Positions 50,034-60,468 are shown, numbered from the stretch's first letter. The stretch is DNA of 64,000 nucleotides from Streptococcus orisasini (GCF_001431045.1 NZ_BCLE01000032.1:1-64000); one strand, 5' to 3'. The notes: a model not told the origin generated them from the letters alone. Made by a program: numbers and translations.

Positions 50034-52841
50034 GTGATTAGAAAACGTAGTCAGCAAAACATTAACAGACAGCCTAACTTATACCAATATGATGTAGAGA
50101 CTGTCTTTGAACGAGCAAAGGCCAGTCCTCAGGGACTCTCTTTTGATGAAGTTGCCAAAAGGCAGGCAGAATACGGCCCCAACCAGTTGGAAAAGGTCAA
50201 GGGAGAACCTTTAATTATCAAATTTGCTAAGAACTTTTTGTCCTTGATGGCAATTCTGCTCTGGATTGGCGGTGCGGTCGCCTTCTTCTTTGCAGGAACA
50301 CCTGAACTTGGGATCGCCATCTGGCTAGTCAATATTATTAACGGCTGTTTTTCTTTCTTCCAAGAATACAAGGCCGGCAAGGCAACAGAAGCACTCGAAC
50401 ATATGCTGCCCTCCTATGCCCGTGTGACTCGGCAAAATCAAGAAGAAAGGATTCTTGCCCAAGAGCTGGTGCCTGGCGATTTGATGATGATTGAAGAGGG
50501 CGATAGTATTTCTGCTGACGCCCGCATCATCTCTGCTACTGACGATTTTCAGGTTAATCAGTCTGCTCTCACAGGTGAGTCCAATCCTGTCAATAAAAAT
50601 AATCGTGCAATTTCTGAAAAAGAACCTGATCTCCTTAGTCTGGACAATCTTGTTTTTGCTGGCACATCTGTTAGCAAAGGTAATGCCAAGGTTCTAATCA
50701 CTAATATCGGCATGGCGACAGAATTCGGACAGATTGCCCATTTAACGCAAGGGGTCACCAATGTCACCAGTCCCCTGCAAAAGGAACTCAACCGCCTGAC
50801 CAAGCAGATTTCGCTGATTGCCATATCAGTGGGTATCTTCTTTTTGCTCACTTCTGTTTTGATAATTAAAGAACCGTTAGCACAGGCTTTCGTTTTCGCC
50901 CTGGGTATGATTGTGGCCTTTATTCCTGAGGGGCTTCTACCAACGGTGACCCTGTCGCTTGCTATGGCCGTTCAAAAAATGGCTAAGAAAAACGCACTGG
51001 TCAAAACTTTAGCTTCTGTAGAGACCTTGGGCGAAACATCTGTTATCTGTTCTGATAAAACCGGAACCCTGACACAAAATGAAATGACAGTCAATCACAT
51101 TTGGACGCCACAGCAAGAATACGACGTAACAGGACTGGGCTATGCCCCCCAAGGAACTATAAAAGCTGATCAAAAGCCTGTCCAAGTCAGTGATAATCCT
51201 AGCCTAAACTGGCTTATTAGAGGGGCTGCCCTCTGCAGCAATGCTTCTATCGAGCCACCCCACGGAGATCAGACTCGCTATACAGTTCTAGGCGATCCGA
51301 CTGAAGCCTGTCTAAACGTCCTTGCCCAAAAAGCTGGAATTAACTTAACAGACAATGAAAAAACGGCTCCTAGACTTCATGAACTGACCTTTGACTCTGA
51401 ACGCAAGCGGATGACAACCATTCATCAGCTTGAAACAGAACTTTTGGGAAGCCGCTTAATCAGCTTTACCAAAGGAGCACCCAAAGAAATCGCAGAGTTG
51501 TCCAGCAGAATTTATGATCAGAACCAAATCAGACCTCTGACGGATAAAGAAAAAGCTGCCATTCTCAAAGCCAATGACCAATATGCCAAAGACGGGCTGC
51601 GCGTGCTGGCTCTTGCCTGCCGCCAGCTTGATAAGACAGCTGATCTGCCGCAGGATTTTGCCGATTATACCCCTGAGATGATTGAACAAGATCTCATTTT
51701 TATGGGGCTCCTTGTCATGCAGGATCCTCCGCGTATGGAAGTTGCTAAGGCTGTTGAAAAATGCCACAAGGCAAACATCCGAATTGTCATGATCACTGGT
51801 GACTATGGCCTGACGGCTCTTAGCATTGCCAAAAAGATTGGAATTGTCCAAGGAGAAAATCCTCGCCTAGTTACAGGTCAGGAATTGGGAGAATTATCCG
51901 ATGCAGAACTCCAGACAATTTTGAAAGACGAGGTGGTTTTTGCTCGTATTGCTCCTGAGCAAAAATACCGAATTGTCACCAATTTACAAAAACTGGGGCA
52001 TGTCGTTGCTGTTACTGGTGACGGAGTAAACGATGCTCCTGCTCTGAAAAAAGCCGATATTGGTGTTGCTATGGGAATTACCGGAACTGACGTTGCTAAA
52101 ACGTCAGCCGATATGATTTTGACCGATGATAATTTTGCCTCCATCGTTAATGCTATCGAAGAAGGACGGACCGTTTATCAAAATATTAAGAAGTTTTTAA
52201 CCTATATTTTTAATTCCAATACTTCTGAAGCCGTTCCTTCAGCCAGCTTTCTTTTCTCCCGCGGTTTTATCCCTCTTCCTTTAACAGTCATGCAGATTCT
52301 TGCTATCGACCTTGGCAGTGACATGCTGCCGGCTCTGGGCTTGGGTATTGAAAGTGCTGAAAAAGATATTATGGAAAGGCCTCCTCGACGTAAATCTGAT
52401 GCGCTGCTTACCAAAAATCTGCTGATTAAGGCCTTTATCTGGTATGGTCTCTTAGAAGCCTGTCTGGCCATGGGAGCTTTCTTCTTTACCTATTTGATTC
52501 ACGGTCAAGGTTTGAATTTCAACAGCAGCTATTATGCAGAAGCTACAACCATGACGCTGGGAGCCATCATTTTCTGCCAAATTGGTATGGTACAAAACTG
52601 TCGAACAACCAAACAGTCTGTCTTTAGCCTCAAGCTCTTTTCTAATTCTTATATCAATCTAGGAATGATTGCTGAAATTCTGCTCTTTATTCTGCTGAGC
52701 TACCTTCCTCTCTTTAACCACATCTTTAACACGGCACCCCTAGAGGCTGTAAACTGGCTCTATCTTATTCTCTGCCCGCTGCCTATCCTTGCTTTGGAAG
52801 AAATTCGCAAGGCTTGGCTCAGAAAACGGCCTCGCAGATGA
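50034..52841 (+). CDS. P-type cation-transporting ATPase (P2 type)
   Basis: A 935-residue P2-type ATPase. N-terminal cation_ATPase_N domain; actuator motif LTGES; M4 motif PEGLLPTVTLSLAMAVQKMAKKNALVKTLASVETLG, closer to Na+/K+ or H+/K+ (IIC) pumps than to Ca2+ pumps; phosphorylation site SDKTGTLTQNEMTV; nucleotide-domain KGAPKEI; and hinge TGDGVNDAPALKKADIGVAMG. About ten membrane segments, six of them C-terminal. Likely exports Na+, Ca2+ or another cation; specificity is not fixed. The start is GTG 50034 after GGGAAGTG; GTG 50025 overlaps that site. Monocistronic. Confidence 0.9.
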   Translation: MIRKRSQQNINRQPNLYQYDVETVFERAKASPQGLSFDEVAKRQAEYGPNQLEKVKGEPLIIKFAKNFLSLMAILLWIGGAVAFFFAGTPELGIAIWLVNIINGCFSFFQEYKAGKATEALEHMLPSYARVTRQNQEERILAQELVPGDLMMIEEGDSISADARIISATDDFQVNQSALTGESNPVNKNNRAISEKEPDLLSLDNLVFAGTSVSKGNAKVLITNIGMATEFGQIAHLTQGVTNVTSPLQKELNRLTKQISLIAISVGIFFLLTSVLIIKEPLAQAFVFALGMIVAFIPEGLLPTVTLSLAMAVQKMAKKNALVKTLASVETLGETSVICSDKTGTLTQNEMTVNHIWTPQQEYDVTGLGYAPQGTIKADQKPVQVSDNPSLNWLIRGAALCSNASIEPPHGDQTRYTVLGDPTEACLNVLAQKAGINLTDNEKTAPRLHELTFDSERKRMTTIHQLETELLGSRLISFTKGAPKEIAELSSRIYDQNQIRPLTDKEKAAILKANDQYAKDGLRVLALACRQLDKTADLPQDFADYTPEMIEQDLIFMGLLVMQDPPRMEVAKAVEKCHKANIRIVMITGDYGLTALSIAKKIGIVQGENPRLVTGQELGELSDAELQTILKDEVVFARIAPEQKYRIVTNLQKLGHVVAVTGDGVNDAPALKKADIGVAMGITGTDVAKTSADMILTDDNFASIVNAIEEGRTVYQNIKKFLTYIFNSNTSEAVPSASFLFSRGFIPLPLTVMQILAIDLGSDMLPALGLGIESAEKDIMERPPRRKSDALLTKNLLIKAFIWYGLLEACLAMGAFFFTYLIHGQGLNFNSSYYAEATTMTLGAIIFCQIGMVQNCRTTKQSVFSLKLFSNSYINLGMIAEILLFILLSYLPLFNHIFNTAPLEAVNWLYLILCPLPILALEEIRKAWLRKRPRR

Positions 52842-52858
52842 ATCAAGGGAAAAATAGA

Positions 52859-52873
52859 ATTTTTCAGAAAATA
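52859..52873. promoter_or_regulatory. Candidate CodY box upstream of ilvD
   Basis: ATTTTTCAGAAAATA matches 13 of 15 positions of the CodY consensus AATTTTCWGAAAATT, about 115 bp before ilvD. Branched-chain amino-acid genes are classic CodY targets. Confidence 0.6.
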
Positions 52874-52986
52874 ATAGAATTTTGCAACAATTATAATGAT
52901 TACAAGGATGATTTGTGCTATAATGATGACTGTAAAGTTATAGATTCTACTTTGGATGACTAAATATGATGAAAGGAAGCGGTCAA

Positions 52987-54702
52987 ATGACTGACAAAGA
53001 AACTCTTAAAAATTTAAGAAATCGCAGTTCTGTCTATGATTCAATGGTTAAATCACCTAACCGTGCTATGCTCAGGGCAACTGGCATGCAGGACGAAGAT
53101 TTTGAAAAACCTATTGTTGGTGTTATCTCAACTTGGGCTGAAAACACTCCTTGTAACATTCATCTGCACGACTTTGGTAAACTGGCAAAAGCTGGAGTTA
53201 AAGATTCAGGCGGTTGGCCTGTTCAATTTGGAACCATTACGGTTTCTGATGGTATCGCAATGGGAACCCAAGGCATGCGTTTCTCACTGACTTCACGTGA
53301 TATTATCGCTGATTCGATCGAAGCTGCTATGGGCGGTCATAATGTTGATGCTTTTGTAGCTATCGGTGGCTGTGATAAGAACATGCCAGGCTCTATGATT
53401 GCCATTGCCAATATGGATATTCCAGCTATCTTTGCCTACGGCGGAACTATTGCTCCCGGTAATTTAGATGGTAAAGACATTGATCTTGTCTCAGTTTTTG
53501 AAGGTGTCGGCCACTGGAACCACGGTGATATGACCGAAGAAGAAGTTAAGGCTCTTGAATGCAATGCCTGTCCTGGCCCTGGCGGCTGCGGCGGTATGTA
53601 CACAGCCAACACCATGGCAACAGCTATTGAAGTTCTGGGAATGAGCCTTCCTGGTTCTGCTTCACACCCTGCTGAGTCTCCTGAGAAAAAAGCAGATATC
53701 GAAGAAGCCGGCCGCGCTGTAGTGAAGATGCTGGAAATGGGCATTAAGCCATCAGACATTTTGACACGCGAAGCCTTTGAAGATGCTATTACAGTAACTA
53801 TGGCACTGGGCGGCTCGACCAACTCAACTCTTCACCTGCTGGCGATTGCCCATGCAGCCAATGTTGAGTTGACGCTTGATGACTTCAACACTATCCAAGA
53901 AAAGGTACCTCATTTGGCTGACTTGAAACCTTCTGGTCAGTATGTCTTCCAAGACCTTTATAATGTCGGCGGCGTACCAGCCGTAATGAAATATCTTTTG
54001 GCAAACGGCTTCCTTCATGGAGATCGCCTCACTTGTACCGGTAAGACCGTTGCTGAAAACTTAGCCGAATTTGAAGATTTGACTCCAGGTCAAAAAGTCA
54101 TTATGCCGCTGGAAAATCCAAAACGTGCTGACGGTCCTCTGATTATCCTTCATGGTAATCTCGCTCCAGATGGTGCAGTTGCCAAGGTTTCAGGTGTTAA
54201 AGTTCGCCGCCATGTTGGCCCAGCTAAGGTCTTTGATTCAGAAGAAGACGCTATTGAAGCCGTATTAACAGATGAGATTGTTGACGGCGATGTCGTTGTC
54301 GTACGTTACGTCGGACCAAAAGGCGGACCAGGTATGCCGGAAATGCTTTCTCTTTCATCGATGATTGTTGGTAAAGGACAGGGAGATAAGGTTGCCCTGC
54401 TCACTGACGGACGCTTCTCAGGCGGTACTTACGGCCTTGTTGTCGGCCATATCGCTCCTGAAGCCCAAGATGGCGGACCAATCGCCTACCTTCGCACTGG
54501 CGATACAGTTATTGTTGACCAAGACACCAAAGAAATTACCATGGAAGTTTCTGAAGAAGAGCTTGAACGTCGCAAGGCTGAAACCAAGATTCCACCGCTT
54601 TATTCCCGCGGAGTTCTGGGCAAATACGCTCATATCGTGTCATCTGCTTCTAAGGGAGCTGTGACAGACTTCTGGAAACCAGAAGAAACTGGTAAAAAAT
54701 AG
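52987..54702 (+). CDS. ilvD: Dihydroxy-acid dehydratase
   Basis: A 571-residue IlvD/Edd-family enzyme for valine, leucine and isoleucine synthesis. It has [76 protein letters not shown] and [21 protein letters not shown]; the iron-sulphur cysteines lie in NTPCN, GGCDKN and [13 protein letters not shown]. The start is ATG 52987, eight nt after AAAGGAAG; an upstream ATG at 52966 reads through that site. Transcribed alone, with a CodY-like box upstream. Confidence 0.96.
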   Translation: MTDKETLKNLRNRSSVYDSMVKSPNRAMLRATGMQDEDFEKPIVGVISTWAENTPCNIHLHDFGKLAKAGVKDSGGWPVQFGTITVSDGIAMGTQGMRFSLTSRDIIADSIEAAMGGHNVDAFVAIGGCDKNMPGSMIAIANMDIPAIFAYGGTIAPGNLDGKDIDLVSVFEGVGHWNHGDMTEEEVKALECNACPGPGGCGGMYTANTMATAIEVLGMSLPGSASHPAESPEKKADIEEAGRAVVKMLEMGIKPSDILTREAFEDAITVTMALGGSTNSTLHLLAIAHAANVELTLDDFNTIQEKVPHLADLKPSGQYVFQDLYNVGGVPAVMKYLLANGFLHGDRLTCTGKTVAENLAEFEDLTPGQKVIMPLENPKRADGPLIILHGNLAPDGAVAKVSGVKVRRHVGPAKVFDSEEDAIEAVLTDEIVDGDVVVVRYVGPKGGPGMPEMLSLSSMIVGKGQGDKVALLTDGRFSGGTYGLVVGHIAPEAQDGGPIAYLRTGDTVIVDQDTKEITMEVSEEELERRKAETKIPPLYSRGVLGKYAHIVSSASKGAVTDFWKPEETGKK

Positions 54703-54725
54703 AAGAAATTACTATAAAAGCACTT

Positions 54726-54760
54726 AAAAATCACCGTTGTAATTAGACGGTGATTTTCTT
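54726..54760 (+). terminator. Bidirectional terminator ilvD / DUF59 gene
   Basis: AAAAATCACCG / CGGTGATTTTC, with an 11-nt loop, between the two convergent genes. Confidence 0.85.
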
Positions 54761-55100
54761 ATTTAGGACTGATTCCAAGAGCTATCCTGCCAAAACGGCT
54801 GATGCGCGTAATCTTCCAAGCCGGAGACCAGACGACTTCCACTCCAACTTTATTGATGCCATCAATTTCAGACAGAGAATCAATGATTTCTGCAGGCAAT
54901 GTATCAATACAGCCGCAGTTAACCTCGGTAAAGGTAATGACTAACTTGCAAAATCCTTCTTCATCTAAGTTAATTTCGTAAATCAATCCAAGATTATAAA
55001 TATCCAATTCAATCTCTGGATCATATATTTTTTCAAGTTTTTCAATCAGCTGATCGCTAATAGCTGCAGCACGCTCATTGATTTTGATATCATCTCTCAT
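54759..55100 (-). CDS. DUF59/MIP18-family protein (SufT-like)
   Basis: A 113-residue MIP18 (DUF59) protein: LIEKLEKIYDPEIELDIYNLGLIYEINLDEEGFCKLVITFTEVNCGCIDTLPAEIIDSLSEIDGINKVGVEVVWSPAWKITRIS. The DPEI..DIYxLGLIY and WxPxW signatures are clear, and NCGCIDT supplies the family's conserved cysteine region. Relatives help in iron-sulphur cluster assembly or transfer. It lies beside ilvD, an iron-sulphur enzyme, though transcribed convergently. ATG 55100 follows AGGAGAGCG. Confidence 0.9.
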   Translation of the reverse strand: MRDDIKINERAAAISDQLIEKLEKIYDPEIELDIYNLGLIYEINLDEEGFCKLVITFTEVNCGCIDTLPAEIIDSLSEIDGINKVGVEVVWSPAWKITRISRFGRIALGISPK

Positions 55101-55268
55101 CTGCGCTCTCCTTCATAAAACGATTTGGCTATATTTTCCCATAAATAACCCTTTTTTTCAATGTTTACTAAACGATTTTTTTGATTTAAAATAAATTTCC
55201 TCTCTAAAAATGGGTTTGTTTTATGTTACAATAAGAAGAATTATAAAAGAAAGAGGAGTTTAGAGGAG

Positions 55269-56210
55269 ATGAAAGCTGTAAAAAATCCACCTCTTGTGAT
55301 GTCTGGTCTAAGTCTGGGCTTGTTTGCTCTTGGAAATCTGCTGGAGCTCTACCATCCGGCCTTGCGCTATTTATTAGGGACAGCTGCCATCTTTATCTAT
55401 TTGCTTTTAATTATTGGGATTTTGAGAAATCTTCCTCAGGCTAAACAGCAGCTGCAGCAGCCCTTAGTTGCTTCGGTCTTTCCGACCTTTTTTATGTCTG
55501 GTATGTTGCTTGCAGGCTACATTCAACTTTTTTCAGGATTAGGACCTTGGGTTACCATTATTAGCCTCCTTGTTTGGTGGCTGGCTTTCTTGGGAAATGC
55601 TTGGTTAATCCTTTACTTTACAGTTACATTTGTCCTGCATTTCAGCTGGGATTATGTCTTTCCTTCATGGTCTGTCCTCTATGTTGGTATTGCGGTAGCC
55701 ACTCTGACAGCTCCTATCAGCGGCCAGTATTTTCTGGGACAACTGATCTTTTGGAGCTGCTTAATTTTGACTCTATTGGTTTTACCGTTTATGACTATCA
55801 AAGCCTACCGTATTGGCCTGCCTGAAAGTGCCAAGCCTAATATTTCTACGTTTTGTGCTCCTTTATCACTCCTGCTTGCAGGCTACTTAAAAACTTTCCC
55901 AGATGGACAAAGTCCAAATACCAATATTGTTTGGTTATTGCTTTTTGCTTCGCAGCTCCTCTATATTTTTGTTGTTATCCAATTGCCCGTTCTTTTAAAG
56001 CGAGATTTTAACCCAGGTTTTTCCGCCTTTACCTTTCCTTTTGTCATATCAATCACTTCGCTGCGTTCGGCCGGCCTTTACCTGAATATCCAGCATCCCT
56101 TATTTCATGTCTTGGTTAAACTAGAGGAGATACTGGCCATTGTGCTGGTTTTCTTCGTTCTTGTTCATTACCTAAGATTCTTATTTCAAAGTAAGACACT
56201 TAACGGCTAA
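55269..56210 (+). CDS. TDT-family (TehA-like) membrane transporter
   Basis: A 313-residue polytopic protein with about ten hydrophobic segments. It matches the tellurite-resistance/dicarboxylate transporter family: PPLVMSGLSLGLFALGNLLE at the N-terminus, FPTFFMSGMLLAG in the fourth helix and AFTFPFVISITSLR near the end. Anion-channel relatives include TehA and SLAC1; the substrate here is unknown. GAGGAG precedes the ATG at 55269. It has its own promoter after the DUF59 gene and no partner gene nearby. Confidence 0.85.
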   Translation: MKAVKNPPLVMSGLSLGLFALGNLLELYHPALRYLLGTAAIFIYLLLIIGILRNLPQAKQQLQQPLVASVFPTFFMSGMLLAGYIQLFSGLGPWVTIISLLVWWLAFLGNAWLILYFTVTFVLHFSWDYVFPSWSVLYVGIAVATLTAPISGQYFLGQLIFWSCLILTLLVLPFMTIKAYRIGLPESAKPNISTFCAPLSLLLAGYLKTFPDGQSPNTNIVWLLLFASQLLYIFVVIQLPVLLKRDFNPGFSAFTFPFVISITSLRSAGLYLNIQHPLFHVLVKLEEILAIVLVFFVLVHYLRFLFQSKTLNG

Positions 56211-56368
56211 ACAGCAGGGATAAGACTTTCGCACAACTTTATATGAAATATTAATCCGTCAAATACCCATTTCTAATCTGTCTTTATAAGTCTTACCTTT
56301 ACAGGTCTGTCAACCTATCAACTGACATCTGACTTTTATCTGTGCAGGATTTATGCTACACTATTAAC

Positions 56369-57154
56369 ATGAATTATAAAGGCTTAGTATTTTTTGATCT
56401 TGACGGGACACTTTTAAACAAGCAGTCTCAAATTTCACCCGATAATAAATTAGCTCTTCAAGAGCTGAGGGCAAATGGCTATCTTCCTATTATTGCTACT
56501 GGACGTTCCATAAAAGAGCTTAAAGGAGTTCTCAAACAGTCAGGAATAACCTCTGTCATTATGATGAATGGCATGTCTATTTATATTGAAGGCAAGGAAG
56601 TCTTTACTCAAACTATTGATAGCGACACTATTGACAAATTGCTTGGTTTAGCCCGCAGTCTTGGCGATGAAATTGCCTACTATACTCCTTTTGACATTTA
56701 CTTGTCAGGAGACTGTCAAGGCCTGAGGGACCATTTTACTTATTTTAATGAGGAACATGAGGAACTTCCGCCAATTAATGAAAATTTCTATCTTGACAAT
56801 CCTGTCAACATGCTGCTGGTCGGCAGTGCTGATAAAAGTCATGATGCCATCTATCAAGAAGCAATTTCTCAGCTTCATTTTTTCAGAAACAGTCCTTATT
56901 CTATTGATGTCACAAAAGCGGGATCTGACAAGGGAACAGGTATCAATACCGTCAAAGATGTCCTTAATCTACAACACATTCCAACTTACGCCTTTGGAGA
57001 CGGTAAAAATGATATCCCCTTGCTTTTAGCCGCTGATTATGCCATTGCCATGGAAAATGCTGTTGACGATGTTCTGGAAGTAGCAGATTTCATCACTCAC
57101 CATCATGATCAAGACGGCATCAGACATGCTCTGCAGCACTATCATTTAATTTAA
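56369..57154 (+). CDS. Cof-type HAD-superfamily phosphatase
   Basis: A 261-residue HAD IIB hydrolase. The nucleophile motif is FFDLDGTLL (Asp10, Asp12), followed by PIIATGRSIKEL, MMNGMSIYIEG and the late acidic motif AFGDGKNDIPLL. It contains the C2-type cap. Sugar phosphates or phosphorylated cofactors are the usual substrates; specificity is unpredictable. ATG 56369 (MNYKGLVF) is chosen because the longer frame to 56342 lacks a ribosome site. Confidence 0.9.
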   Translation: MNYKGLVFFDLDGTLLNKQSQISPDNKLALQELRANGYLPIIATGRSIKELKGVLKQSGITSVIMMNGMSIYIEGKEVFTQTIDSDTIDKLLGLARSLGDEIAYYTPFDIYLSGDCQGLRDHFTYFNEEHEELPPINENFYLDNPVNMLLVGSADKSHDAIYQEAISQLHFFRNSPYSIDVTKAGSDKGTGINTVKDVLNLQHIPTYAFGDGKNDIPLLLAADYAIAMENAVDDVLEVADFITHHHDQDGIRHALQHYHLI

Positions 57155-57156
57155 GC

Positions 57157-57199
57157 AAAAGAACTTGGCAATCAATCGATTGCCAAGTTCTTTGTTTTT
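57157..57199 (+). terminator. Terminator after the HAD phosphatase gene
   Basis: AAAGAACTTGGCAATC / GATTGCCAAGTTCTTT, a 16-bp perfect stem with a 4-nt loop and T-rich tail. Confidence 0.9.
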
Positions 57200-57235
57200 G
57201 TCTTCATTCAGCAACTCTCAAAATGGTAATAGTCA

Positions 57236-59635
57236 CTAAAGACTAGGCGACGAGCTACTGGTTGCTCTTTGCAAAGTAACTTTACGTTTTCCAACCAGCA
57301 GGTTTACAACAGCAAAGATAAGGAAAAATACTCCTAAAGCTAAAACCTGATTGCCGATTGTACCGCTCATTGAAATCGTTTCTCGCAAACCAGATACTGA
57401 GTAACTCATTGGTAAATAAGGATTGACATTTTGGAAAAACTTAGCCGTTACATCAAGAGGATAGGTTCCTGCACAGGAGCCTAACTGCAGTAAGAGTAAA
57501 ATCAAGGAAGCAAAGGAACCAAATTTATCATGCCAGGTTACTAAAGCTGTTACCACCGTCATAAAAGTGATACTTGCAAGAATAGTCAGTCCCAGAGTCC
57601 TGAGTTCAAAATTAGAAGTCAGACCTAGCATACGAACGCCAAAATAGAGGATAACGGCTCCTGCTACAGCAATTAAACCATTAATTGCAAGCTTTTGCTC
57701 AACCCATTCTTTAAGCGTTTTGGCCTTTTTGCCTGAAAGAGCTTCTCTAAAGATAGTGTTAGTTGACAGAGCCATAACCATCAGCGCCACTGACATCATG
57801 TAAGGTGCCATCCCTACACCATTATTCTTAACATGATCCTCGTCTCGATGCTTGATGGCTACAGGACTTGCTAAAGTTTTAGCATTTAGATCCGCAACTG
57901 CAACTAGGGATAGTTTGTCCTTAGCCATTGATAAAGCTTTAGCAAGCTGGTCGGAACCACTTGACAGTTTTGTCAAGTTACTTGTCAAGGTATTACTTCC
58001 TTTAGCTAACTTATCGGCTCCTGCAGAAATTTGATTGGCACCGTTAGCCAACTGACTAGCTCCCGAAGTTAACTGACTGCTGTTGGCAGCCAAAGTATTG
58101 GCACCGTTGTTAAGCGTTCCAACTGCATTGGTATAAGCTGTCAAGCCCTGTGTAAAGGAAGCTGTTCCTGCCGACAGACCATTTCCAAGCAGACTGGCAC
58201 CATTAGCTAGAGAGCTGCTGGCTGGAATAATCTGTGTGTTTAAAGCTGTATTAATTTGTGTCAACCCACTTGACAAAGTTGTCAAGCTATCAGAGGCACT
58301 TGGCAGAATTGCATTTGCTGTTTGTTTTAATTGAGCCAAGGCTGCCGTATTATTAGCAGCATTTTCTGAGGCAAGCTGGCCGTTTGGCAGTGAATTCTGA
58401 ATGTTTTGAACACTAGTCAAGATAGCATTTGCCTGTGACACCGCTGCAGCACTTGGCCCTGTTGCTGAAGCTGTAGTTAAATTGCCTGTATTAGCTAAGG
58501 CAGAAGCAATTTCAGACTGATCTTGGGGAGACAGCTTTTGATAAGCACTAGTTGCCTGCACTACAGCCAGTGAATTCTGCTGATTCCCTACGGCTGGCTG
58601 AGTCGTATTAGCCGAATTGATAATATTTTGCGCTGCTGCCGTAATGGCTGATAGATAGTTGCTGATATCAACATTACTGGATGTGGCTGCAGAAGTTCCG
58701 CTGTAATTTTGAATAGCCGTGTTGAGGTTCGTTAAAGAACCGATTAACTGATTAATCTGCTGGCTTTGTTCCGCAGACAGATTGGTCTTGCTTGACAGGT
58801 TAACCAGCCCTTGATTGAGCAGACCAGCTGCACTTACTAATTGCTGAATCTGGCTAAAGCCACTATTTAATTGGGCAGCCCCTCCTAAAAGTTCCTGTGA
58901 TTTACTGTTGAGCTGATTTGTCCCAGCAGCTAACTGTCCGACTCCTCCTGTATAGGTCTGCAGACCTGAATACAGAGTATTAGCCCCCTGATTAAAGGTT
59001 TGACTGGAGTTGGCCAAAGTAGTAAGATTAGTGCCCATCATTTGACTTCCCTTTTCCAGCTGCTCAGAGCCATTAGCCAAAGTTTGACTGGCAGTACTTG
59101 CCTTTCCAAGACCTGTTTTTAAGCTTGACATACTCTTAAAAAGAGATTTTGTGTAGGTGCTGGTAATATTTTTTGAAACAGATTCTTTTAAGGCTTTGGC
59201 AGCCGTTTCGCTCATTTTAGAAGCTACGAAACTGTGACCCTTGGAGGTTTGGTAGGGAATAGTGATCTGCTTAGGATTATCTGTCAAAACACTGGCAGCA
59301 TTCTTAGATAAATCCTGTGGTAAAGTGATAATCATATAATAATCACCTTCTTGCAGTCCTTTTGTGGCCTTCTCACTGCTAACAAAGTGATAATCCAGAT
59401 TTTTATTCCTAGACATACTGTCAACCATATCTTGACCAATTGTCATTTTTTTATTATTGTAAGAGGCAGGCTTATCTTCATTGACAACAGCTACCGGTAA
59501 GTCAGATACATGACCGTAAGGATCCCACATGGAACTTAGGAAAATGATATTGTACAAAGCAGGAACAAGGGCTATCCCTATCATTGTAATCCAAAGCATG
59601 GGCTTTTTTAAGACTGCTTTCAATTCCGTTAACAT
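57236..59635 (-). CDS. YhgE/Pip-family membrane protein
   Basis: A 799-residue protein of the YhgE/Pip (phage-infection protein) family. One N-terminal membrane helix (LKKPMLWITMIGIALVPALYN) is followed by a domain with PVAVVNEDKPASYNNKKMTIGQ. A long central extracellular part (about residues 180-570) is built from heptad-like repeats such as LANGANQISAGADKLAKGSNTL, and about five C-terminal membrane segments end the protein. The family is related to ABC-2 type exporters and in some bacteria supports type VII secretion or phage adsorption. ATG 59635 follows AAAAGGAGATAAA. Divergent from a TetR gene. Confidence 0.88.
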   Translation of the reverse strand: MLTELKAVLKKPMLWITMIGIALVPALYNIIFLSSMWDPYGHVSDLPVAVVNEDKPASYNNKKMTIGQDMVDSMSRNKNLDYHFVSSEKATKGLQEGDYYMIITLPQDLSKNAASVLTDNPKQITIPYQTSKGHSFVASKMSETAAKALKESVSKNITSTYTKSLFKSMSSLKTGLGKASTASQTLANGSEQLEKGSQMMGTNLTTLANSSQTFNQGANTLYSGLQTYTGGVGQLAAGTNQLNSKSQELLGGAAQLNSGFSQIQQLVSAAGLLNQGLVNLSSKTNLSAEQSQQINQLIGSLTNLNTAIQNYSGTSAATSSNVDISNYLSAITAAAQNIINSANTTQPAVGNQQNSLAVVQATSAYQKLSPQDQSEIASALANTGNLTTASATGPSAAAVSQANAILTSVQNIQNSLPNGQLASENAANNTAALAQLKQTANAILPSASDSLTTLSSGLTQINTALNTQIIPASSSLANGASLLGNGLSAGTASFTQGLTAYTNAVGTLNNGANTLAANSSQLTSGASQLANGANQISAGADKLAKGSNTLTSNLTKLSSGSDQLAKALSMAKDKLSLVAVADLNAKTLASPVAIKHRDEDHVKNNGVGMAPYMMSVALMVMALSTNTIFREALSGKKAKTLKEWVEQKLAINGLIAVAGAVILYFGVRMLGLTSNFELRTLGLTILASITFMTVVTALVTWHDKFGSFASLILLLLQLGSCAGTYPLDVTAKFFQNVNPYLPMSYSVSGLRETISMSGTIGNQVLALGVFFLIFAVVNLLVGKRKVTLQRATSSSSPSL

Positions 59636-59657
59636 TTTATCTCCTTTTTGTACATTA

Positions 59658-59731
59658 TGTCTAAATATTTGATATAATAGATTATACTCATAAATCAATA
59701 TTTTACAATATAAAAAAAGATTTTTTAGACA
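59658..59731. promoter_or_regulatory. Divergent control region yhgE-like / TetR
   Basis: Inverted TGTCTAAA (59658) and TTTAGACA (59724) frame the region. The minus-strand promoter TTGTAA (59708-59703) / TATAAT (59686-59681), 16-bp spacer, serves the YhgE-like gene. The paired motif is a candidate operator for the divergently encoded TetR protein. Confidence 0.5.
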
Positions 59732-59764
59732 CTGTGTATAACTTTGTGCAAAAGGAGTTTTCCC

Positions 59765-60322
59765 ATGACAAAATCTCTAAAAAAAGAAAAAACAAAAAAA
59801 GCCTTGGAAGAAGCCATGGCCCATCTATTAGAAAAAGAAAGTTTTAATGACATTACAACAACTGAGTTGGCAAAAGCCGCCCATATCAGCCGCAGCGGTT
59901 TTTACACTCACTACAAAGACAAATATGAAATGATTGATAACTATCAACAAACACTTTTTAGCAAATTAGAATACATTTTTGATAAAAATTCGTCCAATCA
60001 AGAAGGAGCTATCTTAGAAGTCTTTGAATTTCTCGACCGAGAACCACTGTTTGCTGCCTTACTATCTGCAAACGGAACTAAAGAAATCCAGGAGTTTCTG
60101 AAGAATAAATTTAGGCTGCTAATCACCCATGATTTACAAGTAGGCCTTTCTATTTCCATCCAAAATAATTTTCAAAATAAAAAGTTGACTGATGTTGAAA
60201 GAGAATATGGAACCATATACATCATCAATGCCCTCTTTGGTGTCTGCCAAATGTGGATTGCCCGCGGTAAAGTAGAGAGTCCCAAACAAATGACTGAATT
60301 TATTCTTAAGATGATGCACTAA
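59765..60322 (+). CDS. TetR-family regulator next to the YhgE/Pip gene
   Basis: A 185-residue TetR protein. Helix-turn-helix region: KEKTKKALEEAMAHLLEKESFNDITTTELAKAAHISRSGFYTHYKDKYEMIDNYQ. The C-terminal domain is all helical. The start is ATG 59765 (MTKSLKKEK) behind AAAAGGAG; the frame to 59744 crosses that site. Such TetR genes commonly sit beside YhgE/Pip genes and control them; this is inferred from the divergent arrangement. Confidence 0.88.
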   Translation: MTKSLKKEKTKKALEEAMAHLLEKESFNDITTTELAKAAHISRSGFYTHYKDKYEMIDNYQQTLFSKLEYIFDKNSSNQEGAILEVFEFLDREPLFAALLSANGTKEIQEFLKNKFRLLITHDLQVGLSISIQNNFQNKKLTDVEREYGTIYIINALFGVCQMWIARGKVESPKQMTEFILKMMH

Positions 60323-60365
60323 TCCTATTCTAAAGAGTCAGCTAGCCATTTGTTTCTAAAAAAAT

Positions 60366-60403
60366 AGGACAGCCGTTTAAATTTTTAGGGCTGTCCTGTT
60401 TTT
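60366..60403 (+). terminator. Terminator after the TetR gene
   Basis: AGGACAGCC / GGGCTGTCCT with a TGTTTTT tail. Confidence 0.85.
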
Positions 60404-60468
60404 ATATGTGAAAACCAGTGCTTATCTTTTGATTTAGGTAATGACACTTTATCAATAAAAGGCCATCA

